NCBI RefSeq assembly: GCF_014633365.1
Contig: NC_068344.1
Location: forward strand, 33,044,670 to 33,108,669
Length of the DNA: 64,000 bases
Origin: Diospyros lotus
Taxonomy: Eukaryota; Streptophyta; Magnoliopsida; Ericales; Ebenaceae
Direction of reading: 5' to 3'
Positions 49,201 to 56,700 of the stretch are shown here, in pieces. The number at the start of each line of letters is the position of its first letter. Positions within the stretch are counted from its first letter, which is position 1. Under the pieces are notes generated by a model. The model was not told the DNA's origin and searched no databases. It saw only the letters and a list, made by a program, of their open reading frames with translations. Both the position numbers and the translations under genes were made by a program.

Positions 49201-49672
49201 TAACTACATTCTCGATTTGGAAAGCATACCACTGCACAAACATCAAATGCAAGATTCAGATTTCCATGCTACTCTAACCATCAGCACTGGAAGCACTAAA
49301 ACACTGAATAACATAATAATCTAGAATTTACTTCGAACGAGAAGAACAAGAAATTCATTTCTCCATGTCATTCACTGGTCAAGAACGCATTTCCCCACGA
49401 GACAAGAATGAAATTTCACAAGAAAACGAAATTCAGGCAGACGAAATCCAAACTATTTATAAACAAGAAATAAATCAAACCTTGGGATCGTCCTCTTTCT
49501 TCTGCAATAGCTGGTTCAGCAAATCCATACATTCCGCAAACTTCCCCGAGTGGAAGGCCGCGCCGGCATCCCTCGCGACTACGGACAGCACGACATCGTC
49601 CTCCGCCGGCGGGGCGTCCCTGTTGGCGACCACTAGCGCAGACGAAGACGACGGCGAATCTTTCGAATCCAT
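17319..49672 (-). CDS. CNOT10: CCR4-NOT complex subunit 10 (CNOT10), six coding exons
   Basis: CNOT10 is a TPR scaffold of the CCR4-NOT deadenylase, which shortens mRNA poly(A) tails. In animals it pairs with CNOT11 on the CNOT1 N terminus. Coding exons on the minus strand are 49672-49481, 30204-30118, 24373-24209, 24070-23984, 23821-23750 and 19286-17319. All have GT-AG borders and all junctions are phase 0, giving 856 aa, the length expected for plant CNOT10. TPR-like helices are visible at about residues 37-57 ([17 protein letters not shown]), 393-416 ([13 protein letters not shown]), 442-470 ([17 protein letters not shown]) and near the C terminus. Ser/Gln-rich linkers separate them. The start is the first in-frame ATG; the frame is open upstream without another ATG. 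Introns 1, 2 and 5 (19.3, 5.7 and 4.5 kb) are full of transposons. No coding break is seen. Confidence 0.93.
21517..21853 (-). mobile_element. Solo LTR, minus orientation, TGTC-R-GACCC family
   Basis: This 337-base unit starts TGTCACGACCC and ends GGGTCGTGACA. Perfect 5-bp target duplications GAATG flank it (21512-21516 and 21854-21858). On the minus strand it carries a CCAATAAATAGGCTC TATA-like stretch. No internal region is present, as expected after LTR-LTR recombination. Confidence 0.88.
22128..22891 (+). mobile_element. Remnant of an LTR element (LTR end, leader, LTR end)
   Basis: A 3' LTR-type end at 22128-22261 (ending CCTAGGTACATGACA) is followed by a degenerate primer site (TTGATAACGGAGCTG, about 22264) and ~390 bases of leader. 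A second copy of the LTR end follows at about 22655-22891. Both LTRs lack their 5' parts and nearly all of the internal region is gone. It belongs to the same family as the solo LTRs at 21517 and 27213. Confidence 0.7.
23041..23293. mobile_element. Short Mutator-type MITE
   Basis: The ends form ~23-base inverted repeats, GGGTAAATTTCACTGAGATC at the left and the complement of a GTCTGAGTGCAATTTACAC end at the right. The 9-base flanks TACAGTTTT (23032-23040) and TAAAGTTTT (23294-23302) match at 8 of 9. The body repeats phrases such as CCATAGGGACC and AACCACAAGGGGTC, which is typical of a common plant repeat class. It has no coding capacity. Confidence 0.75.
23750..23821 (-). CDS. CNOT10: CNOT10 coding exon 5
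   Basis: This 72-base exon encodes 24 residues, starting [15 protein letters not shown]. It has a TTTGCAG acceptor and a GTAAGTTT donor. Confidence 0.87.
23984..24070 (-). CDS. CNOT10: CNOT10 coding exon 4
   Basis: This 87-base exon starts [17 protein letters not shown] and ends EPIDE. It is a TPR segment, with a TTTGTAG acceptor and a GTATGATG donor. Confidence 0.88.
24209..24373 (-). CDS. CNOT10: CNOT10 coding exon 3
   Basis: This 165-base exon encodes 55 residues, from [12 protein letters not shown] to SVLMLNM. It has a GTCCAG acceptor and a GTATGCTC donor. It contains a Ser-rich linker and the start of the next TPR helix. Confidence 0.88.
25794..25842. repeat. Poly-C followed by poly-A tract
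   Basis: About 22 C residues, a short CCACCCCC bridge and about 20 A residues run in series. Such a C/A homopolymer block is prone to replication slippage and to sequencing or assembly error. Confidence 0.85.
27213..27586 (+). mobile_element. Solo LTR, plus orientation, TGTC-R-GACCC family
   Basis: This 374-base unit runs from TGTCATGACCC to CCTAGGTACATAACA, with perfect GCCAC target duplications on both sides (27208-27212 and 27587-27591). It contains a CTGTAAATAGGTG TATA-like stretch and the CT-rich 3' third shared with the LTRs at 32559 and 56785. Confidence 0.9.
29445..29699. repeat. 130-bp tandem duplication in CNOT10 intron 2
   Basis: Two nearly identical units start at 29445 and 29575. 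Both contain GATTAACTAGTGTTTAAGAG and ATTGCACATTTATAAGCAG. A few substitutions and one small deletion in unit 2 separate them, so the duplication is fairly recent. Confidence 0.88.
30118..30204 (-). CDS. CNOT10: CNOT10 coding exon 2
   Basis: This 87-base exon encodes 29 residues, starting [11 protein letters not shown] and ending VLTNIK. Acceptor TTTTCAG and donor GTATGTG flank it. It continues the exon 1 TPR and is recognisable by homology to plant CNOT10 proteins. Confidence 0.88.
31197..31409 (-). repeat. 3' LTR of the intronic copia element
   Basis: It matches 47985-48195 over its length and ends TTTTCTACA on the plus strand beside the purine tract. The left border is less certain (31197 or 31199) because it falls next to a poly-T run. 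Confidence 0.75.
31541..32146 (+). mobile_element. Solo LTR inserted in the copia 3' region
   Basis: The 606-base unit begins TGTTATGTCA and ends CTCTAACA. It interrupts the copia C-terminal region, as shown by the uninterrupted relative at 60218-60375. Flanks AATAG and GATAG match at 4 of 5. A TATAAATAAGGG stretch at about 31737 supports plus orientation. It has no internal region, so its family is unknown. Confidence 0.72.
32152..32558 (-). pseudogene. Copia RNase H / C-terminal pol fragment
   Basis: The minus-strand reading includes [20 protein letters not shown] and [13 protein letters not shown], the hallmark tail of copia polyproteins. This piece was separated from the reverse transcriptase at 40798 by the 8.2-kb insertion between them; the frames on both sides fit when the insertion and one target-site copy are discounted. 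Confidence 0.82.
32559..32913 (+). repeat. 5' LTR of the non-autonomous element
   Basis: This 355-base LTR has a CTATAAATAGGATG core promoter at about 32685 and a CT-rich 3' third. It pairs with 40462-40797 and is ~19 bases longer because of TTTG-repeat differences. Confidence 0.82.
34130..34440 (+). pseudogene. Gag fragment of the non-autonomous element
   Basis: The plus-strand translation contains [18 protein letters not shown] followed by MKMMCP, typical of the Ty3/gypsy gag domain (compare the related stretch at 36300-36360). In-frame stops, for example a TGA near 34244, interrupt it. Confidence 0.6.
34590..35027 (+). CDS. Orphan open frame of the non-autonomous LTR element
   Basis: The frame encodes 145 aa, begins with ATG and is acidic in its first half. 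It contains [15 protein letters not shown], then helical charged sequence, and ends in a very basic tail ([12 protein letters not shown]) that could bind nucleic acid or target the nucleus. I do not recognise the family. A similar segment (EEIGTPPIADNNAKL) occurs at about 58135-58225 in the independent element at 56785-58883. It lies downstream of the gag fragment, where gypsy elements usually keep nucleocapsid or protease. It is probably element-encoded rather than a host gene, and expression is unknown. Confidence 0.45.
   Translation: MEDEEVKDAMKSISDMITAVVDFEDFESVSLEEIGTPLIPYDSTKLIFENLQNRAKEVEKTIQKCQRLTKDFVNLLGTTKEIIADDIVGDVLAAKDIEALVLPLAKENKGDISRELEIPAEQKDVISSFIHKIKPRRKKKKRKGK
35145..35475 (+). 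repeat. 5' LTR of the chromovirus
   Basis: This 331-base LTR pairs with 40111-40450. It carries a CT-rich 3' half and ends GAATCTGACA beside the primer-binding site. Confidence 0.88.
35517..40110 (+). pseudogene. Dead gag-pol of the chromovirus
   Basis: Recognisable segments in order are: gag (about 35800-36430), zinc knuckle ([13 protein letters not shown] near 36620), protease (36820-37080, catalytic DSG-type site changed to INSESIHSF), reverse transcriptase (37340-38130, with FFDDILVY intact), RNase H (38190-38690), integrase (38960-39640) and chromodomain (39680-40080, [17 protein letters not shown]). Stops include 36160, 36427, 37041, 37611, 38124, 38379, 38837 and 39387, with frame changes between some of them. 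The element cannot make a full polyprotein. Confidence 0.88.
40111..40450 (+). repeat. 3' LTR of the chromovirus
   Basis: This 340-base LTR has a TATAAATATCTC TATA-like stretch at about 40281. It contains about 20 bases missing from the 5' LTR (near 40318), so the two copies have diverged since insertion. Confidence 0.88.
40462..40797 (+). repeat. 3' LTR of the non-autonomous element
   Basis: This 336-base partner of 32559-32913 is preceded by the purine tract AAGGGGAGAAT, part of which is the target duplication of the inner chromovirus. Confidence 0.82.
40863..42444 (-). pseudogene. Copia pol remnant: integrase C terminus and reverse transcriptase
   Basis: On the minus strand, 42444-41944 carries the integrase C-terminal part ([29 protein letters not shown]). 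41760-40863 carries the reverse transcriptase, with [18 protein letters not shown] and the catalytic [10 protein letters not shown]. Frameshifts and stops lie between the open segments (for example near 41480, 41770 and 41940). Reverse transcriptase continues to 40798, where a second element is inserted; the RNase H part resumes at 32558. Confidence 0.85.
42873..43584 (-). repeat. 3' LTR of the Tat-like element
   Basis: It contains an internal minisatellite of CGCCACAAG-type units (about 42995-43180). It lacks ~200 bases present in the other LTR. Confidence 0.85.
43640..44885. repeat. ~305-bp tandem repeat array in the Tat-like element
   Basis: Four or more diverged units are marked by CCTAGGCG-C/T-CAGATCAA at about 43839, 44086, 44395 and 44702. 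Each unit repeats TCTGGGTTT-GGC, GGTCTAGCC-like and GTGATCCCAGGC phrases. Spacing is ~250 bases in the first interval and ~305-308 in the others. Such arrays are common in the 3' non-coding part of Tat/Ogre elements. Confidence 0.82.
45080..45296 (-). pseudogene. C-terminal stub of pol fused next to gag
   Basis: Read on the minus strand, [19 protein letters not shown] and [14 protein letters not shown] match the extreme C-terminal end of gypsy integrases. An in-frame stop lies between them. Protease, reverse transcriptase, RNase H and the rest of integrase are absent, which shows one large internal deletion. Confidence 0.72.
45297..46609 (-). pseudogene. Gag of the Tat-like element
   Basis: The minus-strand frame 46609-45911 begins [12 protein letters not shown] and contains a coiled-coil-like segment ([18 protein letters not shown]). 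After a break, 45572-45297 holds the retrotransposon gag core ([20 protein letters not shown], then [13 protein letters not shown]). Stops and a frame change lie between 45911 and 45572. The frame then runs almost directly into the last residues of pol. Confidence 0.78.
46735..47645 (-). repeat. 5' LTR of the Tat-like element
   Basis: It carries the CGCCACAAG minisatellite (about 46855-47100). A GC-rich segment at about 47372-47570 is also repetitive (GCGAGGCTGGC and CTCGCGGC units). Confidence 0.85.
47985..48195 (-). repeat. 5' LTR of the intronic copia element
   Basis: This 211-base repeat lies directly beside the minus-strand primer-binding site at about 47973-47984. A related LTR occurs at about 60009-60210. 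Confidence 0.78.
49481..49672 (-). CDS. CNOT10: CNOT10 coding exon 1
   Basis: It codes for residues 1-64, from MDSKDSP to KKEDDPK, and then a GTTTGATT donor. It includes the first TPR-like helix pair. The ~190-base exon is GC-rich compared with its flanks. Confidence 0.9.
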
Positions 49673-49970
49673 CTCCAGATCGATCGAGAAATCAACAGCC
49701 AAACGCAAAAGCAAAAGGCTCTCCGTGTTCCGCAAAGCCAAAAACCCTAACTTCACTTCCTGACCAACAACCCCAAGCCTTATCCCTTCTTCTAACTCAC
49801 ATTACAAATTTGAATTCGCATGGATTTGAAACCAACACCGCTGGAGAAGAAGAACACGCCTCCGTGCGTATGTCGGTATAGATTGATACGCGTCGATATA
49901 GAGAGAGGGGGAAAGGGAGAGGGAAAGAGAAAATCTAGAGAGAGAGAGACACAAGAGGGAAAGCTTCAGT

Positions 49971-49990
49971 GTATATACATATATATATGA
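49971..49990 (-). promoter_or_regulatory. TATA-like element upstream of CNOT10
   Basis: An alternating TATATACATATATATAT run lies ~300 bases upstream of the CNOT10 ATG. A (CT)n-rich leader (minus-strand sense, about 49880-49950) lies between them. Pyrimidine-rich initiator and 5' UTR stretches of this kind are common in plant housekeeping genes. Exact start site unknown. Confidence 0.4.
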
Positions 49991-50689
49991 GCTCTTCTTT
50001 ACTACAGTGAGTCAGGTATATCAGATAATTTGGTCGATTTTATAAATATATTTTAATTCCAATGAATACTTTTTAATTTTTATACCTTTTAAATATTTTA
50101 TTTAAAATAAAATTATGCAAACAAAATTTAAACACATAAAAAAAATTTATCATTATACTTTATTTTGTTTTTTTAATTTTTTAAATTAAATTTTAATTAT
50201 TAAATATATTTTTTACTTATACTTGTCACATATCTAGCTTTTTATTTTATTAGAGAAATATCTCATTCTATGTACTTGCATGTCAAAAAATAAAATATTT
50301 TAAATAAAAATTAAGTGAGTAATTTTAATAAGATTTGATATAATGATAAATAGGGTGTTCATAAATTATTTATAATTAAAGATGGTATGTTTACAGTTTA
50401 TTAATATAATCTTTTTTTTTGTGGAAGTTACATTACATAATAGGGTATTTTTATAAAAATAAAAATAAAAAATTTCACCTATAAATAACACAAATAGGGT
50501 GTTTACATAAATAATAATAATATAGAGTATAGATAATATTTTGTCCTTATTTATATTTTTTAAATAGTATAGGTATTTTTTAAAATTATAAATAATAAAT
50601 TAAAATTTTAAAATAATTAATAAACATAATAGGTATTATTATATGATAATTTTTGTAAGAGATTCTATATGTTAGCAAGACAAAATTGT

Positions 50690-50925
50690 TGAGGACATAT
50701 TTGGGCTTTGTTTAAGTCTGGGATAGTTCAAATGGTTGATCGCATGGAATTCAGGTACTGGATATGTTAAGGTTGTGTGTTCGAATATTAGGTAATGTGA
50801 TAAATATTGGTTTATTACACAAGATATTACGGACATGAACTTTTAACTCGATCTTACCTGACTTAACTTGATTGTCTAATTTAGGTTGATACTGATAGGT
50901 ATAGGAGAAAAAATAATGATTTCTG
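50690..50925 (+). mobile_element. Possible tRNA-derived SINE
   Basis: An A-box-like GGGATAGTTCAAATGGTT (about 50722) is followed about 45 bases later by a B-box-like TGTGTTCGAATATTAGG (50766). That is the spacing of an internal RNA polymerase III promoter. The unit ends near an A-rich AGGAGAAAAAATAATG. No clear target duplication was found, so this is tentative. Confidence 0.35.
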
Positions 50926-53146
50926 TTGAAAGTTTATGTACTGGAATGTCTTTCAATTCCAATAGCGCAAAAAAAAAAAAAAAAGTAGCTTTGTTTTATT
51001 TTTTTTGAAATTATTGAAAGAGAATGTGTAAATGAAAAGTTGATCAAAATATTAAGGGCAAATATATATATATATATATACGAGTTACAATAAATTATTT
51101 TTTTATTTTTAACCATATTATATATTGTTAATATAGCAACTTGTTTGCCAAGTAAATGTATTTAGAAGGTTTATTTGTCAATGTATTTTAGAATAATCTA
51201 TTATTTTATTTTTATTATTTAGGCAAACACCCACTTTGATGTATTAAAACTTAGAATTTTCTAAAGTGCTATTTTCTTAATTTTTATTTAAAAAATATAT
51301 TAATCAGACACTATAATAAATTTAAAATTTAAACCAAAACTCAGCATTTGCATTTTGCGTAATGAATTATAAAAACCTTAATTCAGACAGTTGAGTATCT
51401 ATTGTTGCAAGTAAAGTGATCATAATTATTTAATTATTAATTACAGCTATGGGGCCCACGGAATGATGGCTTTGAGCACTTAAAACAAGATCAGAAGGAC
51501 TTTGGGCTTGGCTCCATTTTCACTTTATTGCTTTCTGCTCCTCCCATTAATAGAGTTTCAAATTTTACCCAGCAAAAAACAGAAGGTTTCAAATTCTTCT
51601 GTAACATTAACACAAACAGTCGTTTTATGATAATATATTTTGATTGTTTCTCAAGACTATTATATATTAAGATCCACCTCAACATAAATAATCAATTTAA
51701 CCTCATTTTTTACGTCTAATAAATATTAAATGATAATTAGTTTTGTTATGAATCTGATACTTAACAAGTATAGGGTGATATTAATAAAATAGGATAAGTA
51801 TAAAACTATCATAGGTTTCAACGCGAGATTGATAGATTTAAAAAAAAATCTAAACCCATTTATAGAAGCCCGATAAAAAGATGGTTTAAGTAAATTTATC
51901 TTGTCTTTGAGAAAAGTGGGCTTGGCCCAATTGCTCAAATAAGAACTAAACCCAACCCATTTTAGTCTAAGCCCATTAGTTGCCCTATTTAAATTCCATT
52001 ATCCATCTTATATTGATCTAGCCTATTTGATGAAGAAGTTGAAAACTTGGTCATCAAAGCCATTCAACTCCTAAGTTTGTTCTCCCATGTTTTTGTCACC
52101 CTATCTCATATTTTTTAGATATTTAGGAAGTTTATCCTTATCTTAGTAAAATGTTATCTGATTCTTCAATGGTTATCTATATATTATATATATAGATGTA
52201 GTTTTGAATAGACGAAAAGAGAAAGAGAGTGATAAAGATAGTCGAAAATGATAAGAGAAGAAAAATAGTGCTTGTTGGTATTCTCTTATGTGGGGTTTTT
52301 CAACCTTTGTGTGCTTGTCATTCTCAAGTTGAGGTTTTCTTTCGATTGGGCAGATTTGGGTTCAATCTAAGGTTGGTTTGGATTTTTCTTGAGATCAATT
52401 ATTGACTTTAGCTTAGTGGATCTTGGACCGATCAATCTGAGCCTTGAAGCCCCACTTTCATCTCCTTCATAGCTGACGATTCATCAAAGCACAACATGAA
52501 ATTTTGTTTTGGTATTTTCCATTTCTCATTTTGTTTTTTACTCAGTATTTTGTGTAATTTTTTTCAATCTAATACATAGATTTTATGGGTTTTGCGAGAT
52601 ATTTACTCAACAAGTCTCAAGCCCCAGTAAACTTAGTAGCATAAAAGCCATCAAATCCTTTGACACAATCAAGACAAACAGGACAAAAAATAATTTCGCT
52701 GACTCTGCTTAAAAAGATTAAGAGTTTGAAATAATAATAATTCAATTAACATCGAGAAAATAATATCCCAATGCTATAATGCTTAAAAGAAAAAAGAATA
52801 AAATAAATTGAGGAGACTGCAAGTAACTGAAAATAAGGTAAAACTGTGAAGCAGAGATACCGAAAGGCATTCAGTGGCCGAGAAATGTACAAGGGAATTT
52901 CATTTGAAAGATGTAGGAGGATGCACAATGGAGACTGATCTATATCACTGTAACACATATCTACACATGTATGAAGCACATCCAACATCTCTATACAAAG
53001 ACAGAAATGTGTAAACTAGAACACATCCATTCGACACAAGATTATGAAACAAGGGCAGGAAGAGCATAAGATTAAAGTGATAATTAAATGCCAAACCAAG
53101 CCTTAAATATTACTATAACACTCAGAATTCGAGTCTCCAAGATGGT

Positions 53147-53788
53147 TCATGGATCCTGAGTTTCCTGACTATTTTGCGACTCCTCGTACCCCTGAGAGAA
53201 ATCGACAGTGGTGTAAGTTCGGATACCAGGGCCATGTCCGTTGCAATCCCTGTCTCTTCCTTGCTGTGCTCGTCTCACGTCCTTTTGATGCTCAGTTAGC
53301 TCTTGCCTTCTCCTCTTCAGATAAGAGGACTGCTTCTTGTTGTGCTTAATCGCTTTGTCTTCCACCAGTTCTACTCTTTTCGAGCTCATGTTATGTGTTG
53401 CAGACACTCTGTGTCTAAGTGAAGCAGTCATTAAAGGATTACATTTTGCTGCATCGAGACTGCTTCTCTTGCAAAGGTTTATTCTTCCATTCCGAGAAAG
53501 CTTGTCTAGTACAGGAAGTAAGGTTTGAGGGTAATCCAACTTGGTCTGCACAGCATATGTGGAATTCCAATAGGTGATTGTAGGCTCAGAAATGGAAGGA
53601 TTAGGATGGTTGAGTGTTCTTTCAAGGAGAGGTGCTTGAAGTTTAAGGAAGGAGGAATCGAAGGTTATCAGTGAGCGACTACTCTGCAAACAGTTAAGGG
53701 TTTCAGTCCATAGTAGTTGGAGTTGATTTGTGTCCTCACGTGGCAGCTCCGCACTTGACAGCCAATGTAGTAATGGACTTGATATTAT
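53147..53788 (-). CDS. RIF1: RIF1 last coding exon
   Basis: It encodes 213 residues from IISSPLLHWLSSAEL to SQETQDP and the stop. It has a TTTTTCAG acceptor. It contains the basic nuclear-type tail and the C-terminal SQ/TQ cluster. Confidence 0.82.
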   Translation of the reverse strand: MISSPLLHWLSSAELPREDTNQLQLLWTETLNCLQSSRSLITFDSSFLKLQAPLLERTLNHPNPSISEPTITYWNSTYAVQTKLDYPQTLLPVLDKLSRNGRINLCKRSSLDAAKCNPLMTASLRHRVSATHNMSSKRVELVEDKAIKHNKKQSSYLKRRRQELTEHQKDVRRAQQGRDRDCNGHGPGIRTYTTVDFSQGYEESQNSQETQDP

Positions 53789-56700
53789 CTGAAAAAGAAA
53801 CAAGAATTCAAAACAAAAAGAATGAATGCTCTGTGACAAGAACAAATACAAATATGAAACAAGTTGAGGAAGAGCAACAGTAGGTGACCACAAAAGTCCA
53901 TTTTCATGGACAATGTGATCCAGGGTGAAGGATGAAGTGGTAAATTATATTTCAACTTCCAAAATGGCTGCAATCCGGCAACAACAACAAAAAAAAAAAA
54001 GCCAAGTAGCTGCTAGTCTATTATAATATTGCTTCAAATTATAAAAAGAAATGAATTAGGGAAAAAAATGGCAGATAAGCTTATTTAAAGGCTCTGTTTC
54101 CTCAATTTGTTACATAGAACTGTAATTTGCAAACAAGGGAACACAAGTGAGAGATAAAAAAAACCTGGAAGAAGGCAAGGATATCTTTCTTCAAGTGAAG
54201 GCAGCCTATAAGGTGCACCAACACTGAGAAAACCCTGCAACTCTCGCAGTAAGACGTGAACTTGTTATGACTCAATGCAAGACATGAACCAAGTACAAAA
54301 AGCAGCAGCTTTCAAAAACATACCTTGAGATTACAGCAAGACTGGTTGGCGGGTTTGTTTCTGGTATTATCCATGACAGGGTCATGAATCTGCATAATAC
54401 CACATGAAATATGGGCAATAAGTAACTGTGAAGATTGAAGTATAGGATGAGAATTGCAGTTCTAGCAATAATTAACAATGAGGATTGAAGCCTCAATAAA
54501 GGAAAATTCCTTTATGGTCAAAATTTCTGATTTTGTCATCCACTTCACCAAACTGCTATATCACTAAGCAAAAGGTGGGTTTAGCATGTTCTGAAAGAAT
54601 TAGAAAAAAAGTTTAGCTGAGTTTCACCAAATCATATTTATCTCTTCATCTTCAATACAATCCTTCATTGAGAAGTTCTAGAAAAAGTCACCTCGTCCTC
54701 TGAAAATACAGTTCCTAATTTTAAAGGATACTCCTCACATGGTTAGCCAGATTTCACGCACTACAAGCACCGAGCCTGCCAAATGCTCCTAAACCAGCAT
54801 ACAATAATAAAATTGGCACATGGGTTTACTTACCTTGCAATGAATTCCAAGCTGTTACTGATGCCACTGGATTGCTTGCGGTCAACATCATCTCTTTCTA
54901 TGCTTCCTCTAGAACTGATTGCTGAAATCATATCTTCCAGAATGCATATTGCAACATTTCCACTTAAGAGGAGAACTGGGTAACAAGGAGTGTTTCTTGG
55001 ATTAAGTTCAGGGCCACGCTCAAGCATTTCTATTACTTTATCTAAGCACCCATTCAATGTTAACAAAAGATCATCATTAAAACCAGTTGAGGTGGAATTC
55101 TCAGAATATGAGGCACCATGAAAACAAACATAGAGTGATTTCCAGACTTCAATAACATGTTCAAGCTCAAGGTCAAGTTTTCTTTGAGATTGTAATGAAA
55201 TGCTACATGACTCCTGCAGCAGGCTATCTTGCACCATTGTCAATCGTTTTTGCAGATACAAACATGCAACAAATGGATAGGAAAAGAGATTGCAGACTCC
55301 CAAAAAATTAGGGCTATCAGACCCATGCATCAAAAACGAAATGTCCTTCACTTCAATGATGTAGTCTTTTAGACTATTTCCTATTACCATCCACACCTTT
55401 AAGTAATCAAATCCCACATGTTTGTACAATAAACTAATAATATCATGGAGAATTTCAGAGGGATCGAACGAAGACAATACGAGCTTGAAAACTCTGCAGG
55501 CACCTTGCAGTATGAACTCTGACCCGGGTGCATCCAAACTTGAATTGAACAACCCACAAAAAGCAAGTATAGTTAAATATTCAATGGGTGAAACCATATC
55601 CAGGTAAGCTATAGAGCGGACTGCAAATAAATCTGCAAGATTAGACTCATTAACTGCCTGCAAATGCTCAATATAGTTGAGGTCTAATGGTACCTTATAA
55701 AGAGGAGATTCAAGGATAGAAGGCTCTAACTCCTGAATCATAACCTCTACAAACTCAAGGCAAGTACAAAGTAAGTCATTGGTGCCATTATGTTCTGGAT
55801 TTATGTTGGCATATATCCCCTTTACTAAACCTAAAATTCCATTGAAACAACACATAACCTCATCATAAGTAGTGGATGAATTTTTAAATACACCACTGAC
55901 TCCCTTCAGGACAGATCTGAATACCCTAAAGGCGGCATTGCATGCCAAACTCTTTTCTTCTGCTGGGACAGTCACCATTGATCCTTGACTGAGAAGAACA
56001 CGAATCATCTTGATGCAGAAGGCCAACTTATTCAAATCCCACGGCCACCATTTAACTGGATAATGCTTCCATAGCCATTCACCAGATATTGGAGGTCCAA
56101 TAGTAGGGGGTTTAGCTAATAGTTGGCGGTTTTCTGGGTTATTCAAGTCATCATTAACATCTCTATTTCTTGTCAAAATAAATTCATCAAGCAGATCTAG
56201 GCAGATAATCCATAACCCAATGCTCTTACTATCAGGTTTAACACAGAACACTGTCTCAAAGATCGGCTCCCAAACAGTTCTTATCACTGAAGAGCAGTTG
56301 ATAGAGGTATCAAGTTTGTGCAGCAGATAACACCATGTGTTAAGGCAGGACGAGTGAACTGATATCTCACATTTACTTGACATGATTCCTAATATAGGTG
56401 TCATTATGAGCTTTACACTCTTAGAAAATCCTTCCCTTTCTATTCCACTAGTTTTCCCTTCACGTATTCCGCCATGCTCAAGACTATGCTCAGCCATCAT
56501 ATTTATCTCAGAAGCTCCTTCTGGAGGTTGAATGAGGGTGTCAATCAAACCTTCCCAGGCAACCTGCAAGTTGATGGTGTATGGTTTACTTAGAAAGTAA
56601 TTGACACAAGAATTGAAAATGTTACTGAGCATACTGAAATATCTTTTTCTGGAAGGATATTCTGTCCAGTATATAAAGCAAGATAAGTAGTATCCTTGGC

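Larger units (their letters stand above)
30205..49480 (-). other. CNOT10 intron 1 (19.3 kb), mostly nested retrotransposons
   Basis: About 17.0 kb of this intron (31197-48195) is one copia element with its insertions. The intron's own sequence is reduced to roughly 1.0 kb at the exon 2 side and 1.3 kb at the exon 1 side. These two residual parts resemble each other weakly (about 30560-30730 and 48570-48980), which hints at an older internal duplication. Confidence 0.85.
49673..53146. other. Intergenic DNA between CNOT10 and RIF1
   Basis: CNOT10 leader and promoter sequence occupies about 49673-50000. 50-52.7 kb is AT-rich, with a possible SINE (50690-50925) and (TA)n near 51065. The stretch 52740-53146 directly follows the RIF1 stop on the minus strand and is probably its 3' UTR. 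No other gene is supported. Confidence 0.55.

Noticed and set aside
49673..49756. N-terminal extension of CNOT10 to 49756
   Set aside because: The extension would start at GTG, not ATG. The ATG at 49672 gives the MDSKDS-type start expected for plant CNOT10.
52746..52988. 80-codon minus-strand open frame just downstream of RIF1
   Set aside because: It lies within the probable RIF1 3' UTR and has no recognisable domain.
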